Notes: generated from the letters alone by a model not told the origin. Positions 13,548-22,493 are shown, counted from the first letter of the stretch. The stretch is 36,810 bases of DNA from Oligoflexia bacterium (GCA_020847095.1 JADLCR010000015.1:1-36810); one strand, 5' to 3'. Numbers and translations are program-made.

Positions 13548-14479
13548 AAGATCAAAGCAAGCTGTCATGGTTTTTGTCCGTAGCTTTTCATGCAGGACTT
13601 GCAGCCGCCATCGTTTACACTGGGATCAACATCGCCACCCCAGGGGGCGAAGTGGGCGAACCTCTGACGGTCGATGTGTCGGGCGGAGGCACTGAAGTGC
13701 AAATTCCAAATCCGCCGGCCGGCGCACCAGCCCCAGTGGTTCAAGCCATTGAGCCTCAAAAAGAAGACGCACCAACAATTGCTCAAAAGCTGCCACCAGC
13801 AGCACCTCCGGCCAAGGTGATTCAAGAAGCTCCACCCGCTCAACCGCTGGATGATGACGGCGATATGCCCGTTGCCCGAAAAGAAGTGGCCCCTACTCCT
13901 GACGAAACAACCGAGCAATCAGAACCCGAAGAAACGCCTGAGCCAAAAAAGCCAGATCTTCCGCAACCCGTTCCGGTGGCCCAAAAAGTAGAGCCCGTTC
14001 GTGAACCCGAGCCAGAACCTGAACCCGAGCGACCGGCCGAACCCACAACCAATGCCGTTGTCGAAGACGCCAAACCCACTAACGAACCAATCGGCGTTCC
14101 AGGTGGATCTGGAGGTTCAGAGCAAAAAGCCATGGACACCAGCGGCGGACAAGCTGGCGCCGGAGGGGGCCCAGGCACGGGAGCTCCGCCCGCCATGAAT
14201 CCGGGAAACACTTTGCAGGCCTCACAGGTCCGTGAAATTCCAGGAAACCCAAAACCCGAATACCCGTGGATGGCCAAACTGAAGGGCAAAAAAGGCGCTG
14301 TGGTTGTAAGTGGCTTTTTAAGAGCGAACAATCGCTTTAGTCACATTGCTTTGGTGCGAAGTTCCGGTCATCCCGAATTGGATAAGGCCGCTTTAGATGC
14401 TTTTCAAAAATGGAAATACCAATACCCAGGCAAAGATACCTGGGTCATCAAGCCTTTTAATTTTACGCTAAATCCTTAG
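13544..14479 (+). CDS. TonB-type energy transducer
   Basis: TonB proteins carry energy from the inner membrane to outer-membrane receptors. This 311-residue protein has an N-terminal membrane segment (about 8-30). A long Pro/Glu/Ala/Val-rich spacer follows (about 55-170, with PEPEPEPERP), then a Gly-rich linker (about 180-220). The C-terminal domain (about 233-311) has EYPWMAKLKGKKGAVVVSG and SGHPELDKAALDAFQKWKY, the TonB/TonB-like pattern. It lies last in the B12 operon, so it is probably the dedicated partner of the receptor at 9244. No exbB or exbD is present here. The stop overlaps the convergent small gene at 14476 by four bases. Confidence 0.85.
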   Translation: MKDQSKLSWFLSVAFHAGLAAAIVYTGINIATPGGEVGEPLTVDVSGGGTEVQIPNPPAGAPAPVVQAIEPQKEDAPTIAQKLPPAAPPAKVIQEAPPAQPLDDDGDMPVARKEVAPTPDETTEQSEPEETPEPKKPDLPQPVPVAQKVEPVREPEPEPEPERPAEPTTNAVVEDAKPTNEPIGVPGGSGGSEQKAMDTSGGQAGAGGGPGTGAPPAMNPGNTLQASQVREIPGNPKPEYPWMAKLKGKKGAVVVSGFLRANNRFSHIALVRSSGHPELDKAALDAFQKWKYQYPGKDTWVIKPFNFTLNP

Positions 14480-14604
14480 TCTCCGAAAAGGGTCTTACGT
14501 GATGGCGTAGTGCCCTTTGAACGATAAGCGCGTTTACGGGTTTTACCCATTTTGGTTTTGCGCTTTTTTCTTTTGAGACGGGTAGCTTTTGTTTTCGATG
14601 ACAT
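14476..14604 (-). CDS. Small very basic protein, 42 aa
   Basis: This 42-residue frame reads MSSKTKATRLKRKKRKTKMG and onward to KTLFGD, with about 18 Lys or Arg. ATG at 14604 has a good GGAG site seven bases upstream, and the frame converges on the tonB stop with a four-base overlap. Such composition is typical of ribosome-associated or nucleic-acid-binding small proteins, but this is inference; it does not match bL34 or bTHX as I know them. It lies between tonB and an outer-membrane-type gene on the same strand (14656-15501), 51 bases after that gene's stop. Confidence 0.65.
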   Translation of the reverse strand: MSSKTKATRLKRKKRKTKMGKTRKRAYRSKGTTPSRKTLFGD

Positions 14605-14655
14605 CTTAAAACTCCGAAGGCTTGTGTGTAGCCGCTCTTTAATAAAAGCGCAAGG

Positions 14656-15501
14656 CTAAAAAACAAGCCACGCTTGGAAGGTGTGCGCCGTATCTCCGGT
14701 AACGTTGACATTGTTGCGCACTCCGTAAGCAAGACTCAGATTAGGCCCAATCCAAGCCAATCCGCCGGTCCAATAGGTTTGATTAGCTAATCCATCCCAC
14801 CACCCGCCCGTACGAATTTGAAATCCGTAGCCCGGATCGATTTCCATTCCAATATTCAAGGTGCCTTTTTTCTCTGGGTTTAATTTTTCTTGGCGACTGA
14901 CGTCGGCTCGAAACCGAACAATATCCATAATGATCACATGGGTTCCCAACCCTAAAACCGGAACCATATCGAGAGCGTCATCGTTAATCATGTCATGGGC
15001 CGTAAATGAAAATCCTAGAACGGGAATGGGGACAACCAAAAGCCCAAAGCCCGCATTATGCTTTGCCCAGCTTGGACCGTTTGAGTTTTGCCGAACAAGC
15101 CGCCGGGTGCTCAATCCAAGCCCCACGGTGGGGATAACTTTTGCGGATAAACTTAAAGAAAAGTCCTGATCATTGATAATTCCTGCGGGGCTGGACTGCC
15201 TTTTATTAACGTAACCAAACCCACCACTCACAATCCGCTCGCTTGAAGAATCGGCTATCGTAATGGCGGTTGTTGATTCGGGGTTTGCGATTGAGCCTCG
15301 AAGCGATTGATAGGCGCCACCGACATACATGGATGATTTTAAAAAGGCTACAGCTGCCGGATTTAAATAGTGAGACTCCAGCGGCATCACGGCCGCGCGC
15401 CCGGCCCCACCAAGCGCCTCTGTTGCAGCTCCCGTAAAAACTTGACCCCAAGCAACTGGGGATAACAAGACGAGTAGTCCAAAAACGATACCTTTTCCCA
15501 T
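14656..15501 (-). CDS. Outer-membrane beta-barrel-type protein, function unknown
   Basis: The frame is open further upstream, but I start it at ATG 15501, giving 281 residues. This start places a clean signal peptide first (MGKGIVFGLLVLLSPVAWGQ) and avoids overlap with galU. The mature start EALGGAGRAAVMPLESHYLNPAA resembles the N-terminus of FadL/PorV-like outer-membrane proteins. The rest alternates polar and hydrophobic residues with many Gly, Tyr and Trp, and ends in Phe (FQAWLVF), as outer-membrane barrels do. Substrate and role are unknown. It is divergent from galU with an 88-bp gap. Confidence 0.7.
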   Translation of the reverse strand: MGKGIVFGLLVLLSPVAWGQVFTGAATEALGGAGRAAVMPLESHYLNPAAVAFLKSSMYVGGAYQSLRGSIANPESTTAITIADSSSERIVSGGFGYVNKRQSSPAGIINDQDFSLSLSAKVIPTVGLGLSTRRLVRQNSNGPSWAKHNAGFGLLVVPIPVLGFSFTAHDMINDDALDMVPVLGLGTHVIIMDIVRFRADVSRQEKLNPEKKGTLNIGMEIDPGYGFQIRTGGWWDGLANQTYWTGGLAWIGPNLSLAYGVRNNVNVTGDTAHTFQAWLVF

Positions 15502-15589
15502 GGTCTTATTAGAATCCCGAAGAGCTTTTGCAATCAAGGGCCATTTGCCGACTTGCACCATAGGGATTCGTGGGCTAAGTATTTTAAAT

Positions 15590-16471
15590 ATGTCAAAAAC
15601 GATCAAAAAAGCCGTCATACCTGTAGCCGGATTGGGCACGCGCTTCTTACCTGCCTCAAAAGCTATTCCAAAAGAAATGCTCCCCATTGTGGATCGCCCG
15701 ATCATTTTACACATAGTTGAAGAGGCCGTCGCGGCGGGCGTTGAGGACGTCATTTTTGTGACGGGCCGTAACAAACATTCACTTGAAGATTTCTTTGATC
15801 ATAATTTTGAGCAAGAAGACTCACTCTCTAAACAAAAAAAGGACGACCTCTATCATCTGTCTAAAAAGATTTCGGAAATGGTCAATGTCATCAGCATCCG
15901 ACAAAAAAGCCCCCGCGGGCTTGGTCACGCGGTCTTGGCGGCCAAACCTGCCGTCGGCGACGAACCTTTTGTGGTGTTGTTGGGAGACGAGGTGATGTTC
16001 GGAAAACCTAACGTCACCGAACAACTCGCCCAGGTGTTTCATCACCAAGAGGTTTCTACAATTGCCGTTATGGAAGTCCCGAAATCAGATGTTTCAAAAT
16101 ATGGCATTGCCAAAATTGGCAAAACCATTAGCAAACACACATGGCATATTGATGATCTCGTAGAAAAGCCAAAGCCAAGCGAAGCTCCAAGTTGCTGGGC
16201 ATTGCCAGGACGATATCTTTTTACTTCCGATATTTTTAAGTGCATCGAAGAAACAAAACCCTCTAAAAACGGCGAAATACAATTGACCGATGCGATGGTT
16301 CGATTGATCAAAAAGCACGGTCTGTTGGCCCATCAATTCACCGCTGAACGCTACGATGCCGGAGACAAATTGGGGTACATGAAAATCAATTTCGACGCTG
16401 CCCTTAGGCACCCCGAAATCGGCAGGCAGTTTAAAGAATATGTTTTAGAGCGAGCGAAAACGCTCAAGTAA
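15590..16471 (+). CDS. galU: UTP-glucose-1-phosphate uridylyltransferase GalU
   Basis: GalU makes UDP-glucose for envelope polysaccharides and glycogen-like compounds. The 293-residue protein begins MSKTIKKAVIPVAGLGTRFLP, followed by ASKAIPKEMLPIVDRP, the nucleotide-binding signature. VVLLGDEVMF (about 130) holds the metal-binding Asp and GEIQLTDAM (about 223) is a conserved family stretch. I chose ATG 15590 because the open frame upstream (to 15500) adds sequence unlike any GalU. No strong Shine-Dalgarno sequence is visible before this ATG. Confidence 0.93.
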   Translation: MSKTIKKAVIPVAGLGTRFLPASKAIPKEMLPIVDRPIILHIVEEAVAAGVEDVIFVTGRNKHSLEDFFDHNFEQEDSLSKQKKDDLYHLSKKISEMVNVISIRQKSPRGLGHAVLAAKPAVGDEPFVVLLGDEVMFGKPNVTEQLAQVFHHQEVSTIAVMEVPKSDVSKYGIAKIGKTISKHTWHIDDLVEKPKPSEAPSCWALPGRYLFTSDIFKCIEETKPSKNGEIQLTDAMVRLIKKHGLLAHQFTAERYDAGDKLGYMKINFDAALRHPEIGRQFKEYVLERAKTLK

Positions 16472-16483
16472 GGAACTAGGCCC

Positions 16484-17368
16484 ATGATTTTCTTTTCACC
16501 AGAAGATGCCAAAATGACCATTCTGCTTTTTCTCAGCATGCTCCTGGCCGCTTCACTCATGTCACACTCAGCCCACGGGTACATTCCTACTTCACACTTT
16601 GTTTTTTCAAAAACGGGCACCCAACATGGCGCAGGCGCCTATTCTATTGATCAAGAAGTGGTGTTTACCCAAGGCGCTGATCGCTTCGTCGTTCAAGAGA
16701 ATTGGCTTGTACAAGACGGCTCTGAAATGCGCGTGCTGGCAAAAGGCGATGGCTTTCGCTTGGCCCGCATTTTTAAGCGAAGCAAAATCTATTGGATTGA
16801 TCCCACCGGGGCCGACCGCGCAGAACCCGCCCCTCAAGATTATTTTATGTCGGCTCTGAATACCCGCAACAGCACGGAGCTTCGTCGTATTTTTGTGAAC
16901 TGGGGTGTGCTGCCTTACGAAGCACTGCGCGAGCGCCGAGCCATTCGGGATATGCGAGACATCAAAAATGAAACTGAGCCGTGGGTGAGACTGGGGAGAA
17001 TTGGCGGCGCTGTTCAATATGCTTACGGAAAGCCTGGCGTCGGTGACGGTACTCAGCCTCCGGGCCTCTGGATTGAGCAGGATGCCTTTATTATCAGAAA
17101 AATGCGCTCCCCATCGGGCGCCGAATTTTTTGGCAATGAGTACGCTGAGTACTCTAGAAATTTCTGGTACCCAAAATCTCAAATCTATAATTTTAATGGA
17201 AATCAAGTGACCGTAACCGTTAATCGGGTCGTCGGCTTGACTTTAAAAGGCGAACAATTGCAGCAGTTTAATCTCGAATCCTATCGCGGCAAGCCCGACT
17301 CCCAAACTTTATGGCCCAACTCTGGCCTTGCGCCGATCGTTCAGGAATTCTATAAACGATTCCGATGA
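16484..17368 (+). CDS. Exported protein, function unknown
   Basis: A 294-residue protein with a hydrophobic N-terminal segment (about 12-28) ending in a cleavage-like SAHG. The mature part starts YIPTSHFVFSKTGTQHGAG and looks rich in beta strands, with many Arg, Tyr and Trp. ATG 16484 has AAGGAA upstream; the internal ATG at 16514 would give a shorter, more typical signal peptide but lacks a visible ribosome site. It starts 12 bases after galU and overlaps priA by four bases, so it is in an operon with both. No family was recognised. Confidence 0.72.
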   Translation: MIFFSPEDAKMTILLFLSMLLAASLMSHSAHGYIPTSHFVFSKTGTQHGAGAYSIDQEVVFTQGADRFVVQENWLVQDGSEMRVLAKGDGFRLARIFKRSKIYWIDPTGADRAEPAPQDYFMSALNTRNSTELRRIFVNWGVLPYEALRERRAIRDMRDIKNETEPWVRLGRIGGAVQYAYGKPGVGDGTQPPGLWIEQDAFIIRKMRSPSGAEFFGNEYAEYSRNFWYPKSQIYNFNGNQVTVTVNRVVGLTLKGEQLQQFNLESYRGKPDSQTLWPNSGLAPIVQEFYKRFR

Positions 17369-19410
17369 GCTCATCGGACCTTGTCCAAGTGGCCGTTGAT
17401 GCGCCCATTGGACACTTATTCACGTACAAAGTTCCTGATCACTTAAAAACGGAGCTAACACCTGGCACCAAAGTGATTGTTCCTTTTGGCCGACGCCAGT
17501 TAACTGGTGTGGCTCTAAATCGCGCCCAAGACGTCGACTCAAAAACCTTAGAAAAGCTCAAACCAATATCTGAAATCTATTCCGAACCGCGCCTAGGTCA
17601 AATTCACCAACAATGGCTCACTTGGCTTGCCCACTATTACCTTCACCCGATCGGTCAGGTTTTCGGACTTGCCTTTGCTCCAGGACCTGAAAAAAGAAAA
17701 CGCGCCTCACACAAGATTTCACCAACGGCCGTTGTTTCTCGGTCTCAGAATCAAAAGCACACTCCCAACGAGGATCAAGCCCATGCCATTTCAGAGATTT
17801 TAAAAGCCGCTCATAAAAAGGCGTTTGAAACTTTTTTGCTGTACGGAATTACAGGCAGTGGAAAGACCGAAGTTTATTTACAAGTAATCGAAGGAGTCTT
17901 GGCTCAAGACAAAACGGCCTTGGTGCTTGTTCCAGAAATCAGTCTTACGCCCCAACTGATAGAGCGGTTTGTAACTCGCTTTGGAGATGAGGTTGCTGTT
18001 ATTCACTCTCACCTCACCCCAAGAGAAAAGGCCGACCAATGGTGGAGTGCGGTTAAGGGCGAAAAACGCATTCTAGTGGGGGCGCGCTCGGCACTGTTTT
18101 GTCCGCTCGACAACTTGGGCGTTATCATCATCGACGAAGAACACGATTCCAGCTTTAAGCAAGAAGAGGGGCTTAAGTATCACGCACGCGACTCTTCGAT
18201 CATGAAAGCGCGCCTGTCGCAATGTCCCGTTGTCTTGGGAAGCGCAACCCCGAGCCTTGAAAGTTGGGCCAATATGGAGGCCGGCAAGTTCAAGTTGTTA
18301 GAACTTAAAGGGCGGGTAGAAAATCGAGAACTTCCAGACACGCAAATTGTGGACATGAGACTGGTTCGTGAAAATCGTGACGACCGATTTCCGTCTTGGC
18401 TTAGCCCACAGCTTTATCAAGAACTAGCCGTTTGCCTTGAGCGAGGCGAGCAAAGCGCGCTTTTTCTTAATCGACGTGGTTACGCCCAGTGTCTGATCTG
18501 CCCCGACTGCGGTTACTCAGAAACTTGTCTCAATTGTAGCGTGACGTTGACAGCCCACGATCGCGGCCAAAAGCTACTTTGTCACTACTGTGGGTTTGAA
18601 AAACCCTTGCCCAAAAAATGTATTAAATGTCTGACCGGAGAGTATCGCCCCTTGGGAAATGGGACCGAGCGCGTCGCTGAAGATATCGAGCAACTGTTTA
18701 GCCAACGAGGCGTTACGGTGCGGGTCGCCCGAGCTGATCGTGACGAAATTAACACCCGAGAAAAGTTAGAATCCCTCTTAAATCGCATTCATCAAAAAGA
18801 AATTGATATCATTGTTGGCACTCAAATGATTGCCAAGGGGCATGACTTTCCGGAGTTGACGCTAGTGGGGGTTGTGCTCGCCGATGTCGGTCTGCACATT
18901 CCAGACTTCCGAAGTTCCGAAAGAATTTTTCAACTCCTGACCCAAGTGGCTGGCCGTGCCGGTCGCCATGGCAAGCCCGGAAAGGTTTTGATTCAAACCT
19001 ACGTTCCCGAGCATTTTGCTATTCAACATGCGCTTCGCCATGACTTCAGAGGTTTTGCGCAAGAAGAACTCAAGTGCCGCAAAGAACTGCTCTACCCTCC
19101 ATTTGGAAGATTGGCCGCCTTGCGCATTCAGGGACCTGAACTAGCCGAGGTCGAAAGCACCGCAATGGCAATCATGAAACGACTAAAGAATTTTTCCACC
19201 ATAAAACCTGAGTTTGGATCCGTCGAGCTCTTAGGCCCCACAGAAGCCGTTTTAAGCCGACTGAAGAATAAGTTTCGCTTTCAAATATTGGCCAAAGGCC
19301 CCTCGACTGTGATTTTGAATAATTTGATGCAATTTGGTCTGCAGCTTGGAGAAGAAGTTCCATCTAAGATAGACTTAAGCATCGATATGGATCCGGTAAA
19401 TTTACTGTGA
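17365..19410 (+). CDS. priA: Primosomal helicase PriA
   Basis: PriA restarts stalled replication forks by loading the replicative helicase. The 681-residue protein has the N-terminal DNA-binding domain (about 1-110), Walker A GITGSGKTE (161-169) and the DEEH box (257-260) followed by DSSFKQEEGLKYHARD. GSATPSLE follows at about 292. The zinc-binding insert is complete (about 376-430, CxxC pairs in CLICPDCGYSETCLNC, CHYC and CIKC). Helicase motifs V-VI read VGTQMIAKGHDFP and QVAGRAGRHGKPG. Length is slightly below the usual 730. The ATG overlaps the previous stop. Confidence 0.95.
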   Translation: MSSSDLVQVAVDAPIGHLFTYKVPDHLKTELTPGTKVIVPFGRRQLTGVALNRAQDVDSKTLEKLKPISEIYSEPRLGQIHQQWLTWLAHYYLHPIGQVFGLAFAPGPEKRKRASHKISPTAVVSRSQNQKHTPNEDQAHAISEILKAAHKKAFETFLLYGITGSGKTEVYLQVIEGVLAQDKTALVLVPEISLTPQLIERFVTRFGDEVAVIHSHLTPREKADQWWSAVKGEKRILVGARSALFCPLDNLGVIIIDEEHDSSFKQEEGLKYHARDSSIMKARLSQCPVVLGSATPSLESWANMEAGKFKLLELKGRVENRELPDTQIVDMRLVRENRDDRFPSWLSPQLYQELAVCLERGEQSALFLNRRGYAQCLICPDCGYSETCLNCSVTLTAHDRGQKLLCHYCGFEKPLPKKCIKCLTGEYRPLGNGTERVAEDIEQLFSQRGVTVRVARADRDEINTREKLESLLNRIHQKEIDIIVGTQMIAKGHDFPELTLVGVVLADVGLHIPDFRSSERIFQLLTQVAGRAGRHGKPGKVLIQTYVPEHFAIQHALRHDFRGFAQEELKCRKELLYPPFGRLAALRIQGPELAEVESTAMAIMKRLKNFSTIKPEFGSVELLGPTEAVLSRLKNKFRFQILAKGPSTVILNNLMQFGLQLGEEVPSKIDLSIDMDPVNLL

Positions 19411-20306
19411 AGAAAAAAGCAAAATCGATTTTGGCTATTGACCTGGGCGGAACGCTCACAAAACTGGGACTGTTTTCACCAGAGCTTAAGCTCTTAAAAA
19501 AGACATCCCTCCCCACTGAAGTTGAATGGGGGCCAAAACAAGCCATTCAAAAGTGGATCGAACTAGCACTTAATTGGAGCACTCACTTTCAGATTGCCGC
19601 CATCGGCATTGCAAGCCCAGGCCCCCTTGATACGAAAAAGGGATGCATCCTTGAAACTCCAAATTTGGAAGGCTGGGAAAACGTGTCGTTTACCAAGTCT
19701 TTGTCAAAAGCGCTTCGCACCGAGGCCATCATCGAAAATGATGCGAATTTGGCCGGATATGCCGAATGGAAAAAGTCGCGCCACAATGACGTTGTCACTC
19801 TGACTCTGGGAACGGGCGTTGGAAGCGGAGTCGTCCTTGGTGGCCAACTCCTGCTTGGATGTGGCTTGGCAACCGAGTTGGGGCATATGACGATTGACCA
19901 AAACGGTCCCGTGTGCGCATGCGGAAAACGGGGTTGTTTGGAAGTCTTTGTTGGCGGACGGGGCCTTCTCAAAAATTATTTGGAGCGCGGTGGCCGCGCC
20001 TCATCGGTAAAAGAGGTTTTTGCATCGGCCGCAAGCGACGAAAGTCTAGCTCAAGAGTTGATCGCTCAATGGACCAAAGCCCTAGCCATTGGGGTAGGAA
20101 ACATCTTAAATATTTTCAACCCGCGCGAAGTGGTCCTAGCCGGAGGGCTAAGCGGATCTTTTCCCCAAGTCAAAAATGAATTTCAAAAGATTTTGATAAC
20201 CCAGTCATTCAAAGAAAGTCTAAAATGGTGTGAGGTAAGAAAATCACGCCTAGACGACAACTCCGGTCTTCTGGGCGCAGCAAGCTGGGCCCAAGACAGA
20301 CTATGA
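19407..20306 (+). CDS. ROK-family sugar kinase (glucokinase type)
   Basis: ROK kinases phosphorylate glucose or related sugars with ATP. This 299-residue protein has the N-terminal phosphate-binding loop AIDLGGTLTKLG (about 10-21) and the catalytic Asp in IENDANLAGYAEW (about 111). TLTLGTGVGSGVV follows (about 130), then the ROK signature ELGHM...CACGKRGCLEVFVGGRG (about 157-188), with the metal-binding His and three Cys. There is no HTH domain, so it is an enzyme rather than a ROK repressor. The start is GTG 19407, overlapping the priA stop by four bases. The precise sugar cannot be told from sequence alone. Confidence 0.88.
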   Translation: MKKKAKSILAIDLGGTLTKLGLFSPELKLLKKTSLPTEVEWGPKQAIQKWIELALNWSTHFQIAAIGIASPGPLDTKKGCILETPNLEGWENVSFTKSLSKALRTEAIIENDANLAGYAEWKKSRHNDVVTLTLGTGVGSGVVLGGQLLLGCGLATELGHMTIDQNGPVCACGKRGCLEVFVGGRGLLKNYLERGGRASSVKEVFASAASDESLAQELIAQWTKALAIGVGNILNIFNPREVVLAGGLSGSFPQVKNEFQKILITQSFKESLKWCEVRKSRLDDNSGLLGAASWAQDRL

Positions 20307-21172
20307 GCGAAGCAAAAACTTGTCCGAGCTGTGGCAAACCTTCTCCAGAACTTCTCAGGCTGGATGCCGATTTAAAAGGGCGTCTCGGTTCTGATTTAAA
20401 TATCAAAAATGTTCCCGATGCCGTTTGCCCAAATTGTTACAACAACTTCGGAAGCCGACTGGCAAAAGATGCTGCTAAAAAATCGAAGCGTATCGCAAAA
20501 GAACAACACCGCCTCAATCTCTGGCGAAGCCGGGTGCATTTGGTTCGAGACGCCCGCGAGCGCTTTGCTATCAAAGACTTTCCAGGATCCGTCGTGGCCT
20601 ACGAAAAGTACTTTCGCGTCTTAGAAATCATTTACGAAGTTAAGCCTAACGGAATTACAGCCGCCCACTTTAACAACTCAGCTCGCTCGAAAGAACTTGT
20701 CGTCATCGCAAGCGCGTATTGGGACTTGATGCGCATCTATGACCAATCACCACGATTTGCTAAGCGGCTTGAACAATGCGCCGAAAAGCTTGCCGAGTTT
20801 TTACCCTTAACTCCGGTTTATGCCGAGATTGTGCGAAAGATTGAAGACTATAAAAAAGTTGCCAAAAACAAAGAGCACTTTGACAGAGTCTTACGCATGG
20901 CAAGTCGAGGCAAACGACGCTGCTTTATTGCCTCAGCCGCCTACGAAAATGCCGACGCCTTAGATGTACAAATTCTTGCTGCCTTTAGAGATGAGGTGTT
21001 GCTCCAAACACCCATTGGGCGAACCATGACGTCAGCTTACTATCTTATCAGCCCGGCCATCGCCCATTACCTCGATCGAAGCCCCAAAATCCGTGGCATG
21101 ACCCGCAAAACCCTTGAAGAAATTGCCGTTCACGTCGATCGAAAATACAACTTGAAATCGAAGCTCCAGTAA
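20303..21172 (+). CDS. Zinc-ribbon protein with C-terminal CFI-box domain
   Basis: A 289-residue protein with two CxxC pairs near the N-terminus (C7/C10 and C42/C45) that look like a zinc ribbon. A basic, helical middle part (about 55-200) includes KDFPGSVVAYEKYFRVLEIIYE, somewhat like a TPR unit. A C-terminal segment begins CFIASAAY at about residue 207 and continues LAAFRDEVLLQTPIGRTM and AYYLISPAIAHYL. I know this CFIATAAYG-type pattern as a recurrent C-terminal module of unknown function in bacterial proteins. There is no signal peptide. It overlaps the ROK kinase stop by four bases. No specific function is claimed. Confidence 0.75.
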   Translation: MSEAKTCPSCGKPSPELLRLDADLKGRLGSDLNIKNVPDAVCPNCYNNFGSRLAKDAAKKSKRIAKEQHRLNLWRSRVHLVRDARERFAIKDFPGSVVAYEKYFRVLEIIYEVKPNGITAAHFNNSARSKELVVIASAYWDLMRIYDQSPRFAKRLEQCAEKLAEFLPLTPVYAEIVRKIEDYKKVAKNKEHFDRVLRMASRGKRRCFIASAAYENADALDVQILAAFRDEVLLQTPIGRTMTSAYYLISPAIAHYLDRSPKIRGMTRKTLEEIAVHVDRKYNLKSKLQ

Positions 21173-21190
21173 ACTTACTCTGGTGGCTGT

Positions 21191-22366
21191 ATGGCCACAG
21201 CAAAAATCGCTCAAAAAAAGACATCAGTCGCAATCATCGGAGGGGGACTCTCTGGTCTGACCCTTGCGGCGTCACTTGAGCGCGCTGGCATTGACTATCT
21301 TATCTTCGAAGCTCAGTCTGAATTTGGCGGACTCATCAAGGGTCAATTGGAAAACGGCCTTTGGCTTGATTACGGATTAAAATCTTTGCCCGTTGATGGG
21401 GAAATGGCAAAGCAGCCCCTGGTAAAACTCAAAGAAGCCTTAAACCTTAACATTCCCATTGAAAGCTGGACAGAAGCTCCGCTGACTCAAAATAAATCCG
21501 AATGGATTCCTTTTGTTGGCTTTGGAGCACCTTCAAACAAGACACGGCAGTTGATTGAAGAATTGACCTATTACACCCAATCCCCGCGGGTCACGGTCTC
21601 TGGGGGCTGGAACAGCCTTGTCACCGAGCTCTTAGCGATGATTCCCGAAAAACGCCGCCGAGTGCGCTGCGAAGTTAATCAGATTAAAACAACCGACGGC
21701 AAAGTGAGCTCCATTCTGGTCAACGGCGACACAGAAGTCTCCGCTCGGTATTTTGTTTTCACCCTTTCTCCTTCTTACTTGAAGGATCTCCTTCCCGCAG
21801 GGGCCTTAACCTCCAAGCATGTGCAGAAAATTTCGAAAACCGAGCCCCTTACCGTTGCGAGCCTTGATATCGTCTCACCCCGTCTTCCGATGGCGCCAAA
21901 AAATCTGTTGGTACTTCAAGACGGCGTCGAAGATCCTACTTATGTCATTGGCCAATTTATCAGCCAGGCAGATCCCATGCGCCAGACTCATGGGGGCACC
22001 ATTTCAACTTGGATGACCTTGGTGGCGCCTGAAATCGGCGAAGAAGATGAAGAGGTTTCGAAAGTGATTCGAAACATGAAGCGCGTGGTTAAAAAAGCGT
22101 TTCCTGAGCTTTTCGGCGATTCTTGTTGGGAGCGCATTCTCGTTGCGACTTCTGCTTTAGGTCAATTTGACCAATTGCCCGTTGAAAGGACCCAAGCGCT
22201 CAGTGGATTTTCAAACCTCTTTGTTTGCGGTGGCCAAACTCCAGGAAAATACCGCAACGTTGGGGCCGCCATTGATTCCGCCCTTAGCGTCGCGGCCGAG
22301 CTAGAAACCGCTGCCAAGACCGTCGCCCCGGAAATTCGGGCCTCAGATTCAATTAGTTTGATTTAG
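21191..22366 (+). CDS. FAD-dependent amine-oxidase-like oxidoreductase
   Basis: The 391-residue protein has a dinucleotide-binding motif, VAIIGGGLSGLTLAASLE (about 13-30), then FEAQSEFGGLI. A C-terminal FAD-contact stretch reads LFVCGGQTPGKYRNVGAAIDSALSVAAEL (a run from about 343). This layout fits the flavin amine oxidase / protoporphyrinogen-oxidase-like superfamily, and the shorter length and divergent middle leave the substrate open. No heme-synthesis gene is adjacent. ATG 21191 has GGTGG just upstream. It is the last gene before the rpsB promoter region. Confidence 0.8.
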   Translation: MATAKIAQKKTSVAIIGGGLSGLTLAASLERAGIDYLIFEAQSEFGGLIKGQLENGLWLDYGLKSLPVDGEMAKQPLVKLKEALNLNIPIESWTEAPLTQNKSEWIPFVGFGAPSNKTRQLIEELTYYTQSPRVTVSGGWNSLVTELLAMIPEKRRRVRCEVNQIKTTDGKVSSILVNGDTEVSARYFVFTLSPSYLKDLLPAGALTSKHVQKISKTEPLTVASLDIVSPRLPMAPKNLLVLQDGVEDPTYVIGQFISQADPMRQTHGGTISTWMTLVAPEIGEEDEEVSKVIRNMKRVVKKAFPELFGDSCWERILVATSALGQFDQLPVERTQALSGFSNLFVCGGQTPGKYRNVGAAIDSALSVAAELETAAKTVAPEIRASDSISLI

Positions 22367-22397
22367 TGCAATAAAACCGATTGATCCACCCACTTTG

Positions 22398-22427
22398 TTG
22401 ACTCTTTTTAACTACTTATGCTACTTA
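22398..22427 (+). promoter_or_regulatory. Probable rpsB-operon promoter
   Basis: TTGACT (22398-22403) is followed at 18 bp by TACTTA (22422-22427), with an extended -10 TG at 22419-22420. It lies about 100 bases before rpsB, ahead of a leader with two hairpins. Confidence 0.5.
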
Positions 22428-22461
22428 CAAGCGATTTTTAACGACACACCCTTTGCTAGAA

Positions 22462-22493
22462 GACGGTTGTTGGAAACCGTCGCTCCTTTGAGC
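22462..22493 (+). promoter_or_regulatory. rpsB leader hairpins (possible S2 autoregulation)
   Basis: GACGGTT/AACCGTC (22462-22481) and GCTC/GAGC (22482-22493) form two adjacent hairpins in the 5' leader before rpsB. Many bacteria control rpsB through binding of S2 to its leader; whether this one does is inference. AAGGAGG (22516-22522) lies free downstream. Confidence 0.4.

Noticed and set aside
14463-14732. 89-residue minus-strand frame
   Set aside because: It overlaps the 42-residue basic gene in another frame and the end of the outer-membrane-type gene; the basic gene has the better start and ribosome site.
15500-15589. N-terminal extension of GalU
   Set aside because: The extra residues are unlike any GalU and overlap the start of the divergent outer-membrane-type gene.
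15502-15774. N-terminal extension of the outer-membrane-type protein
   Set aside because: It overlaps galU antisense and would bury the evident signal peptide.
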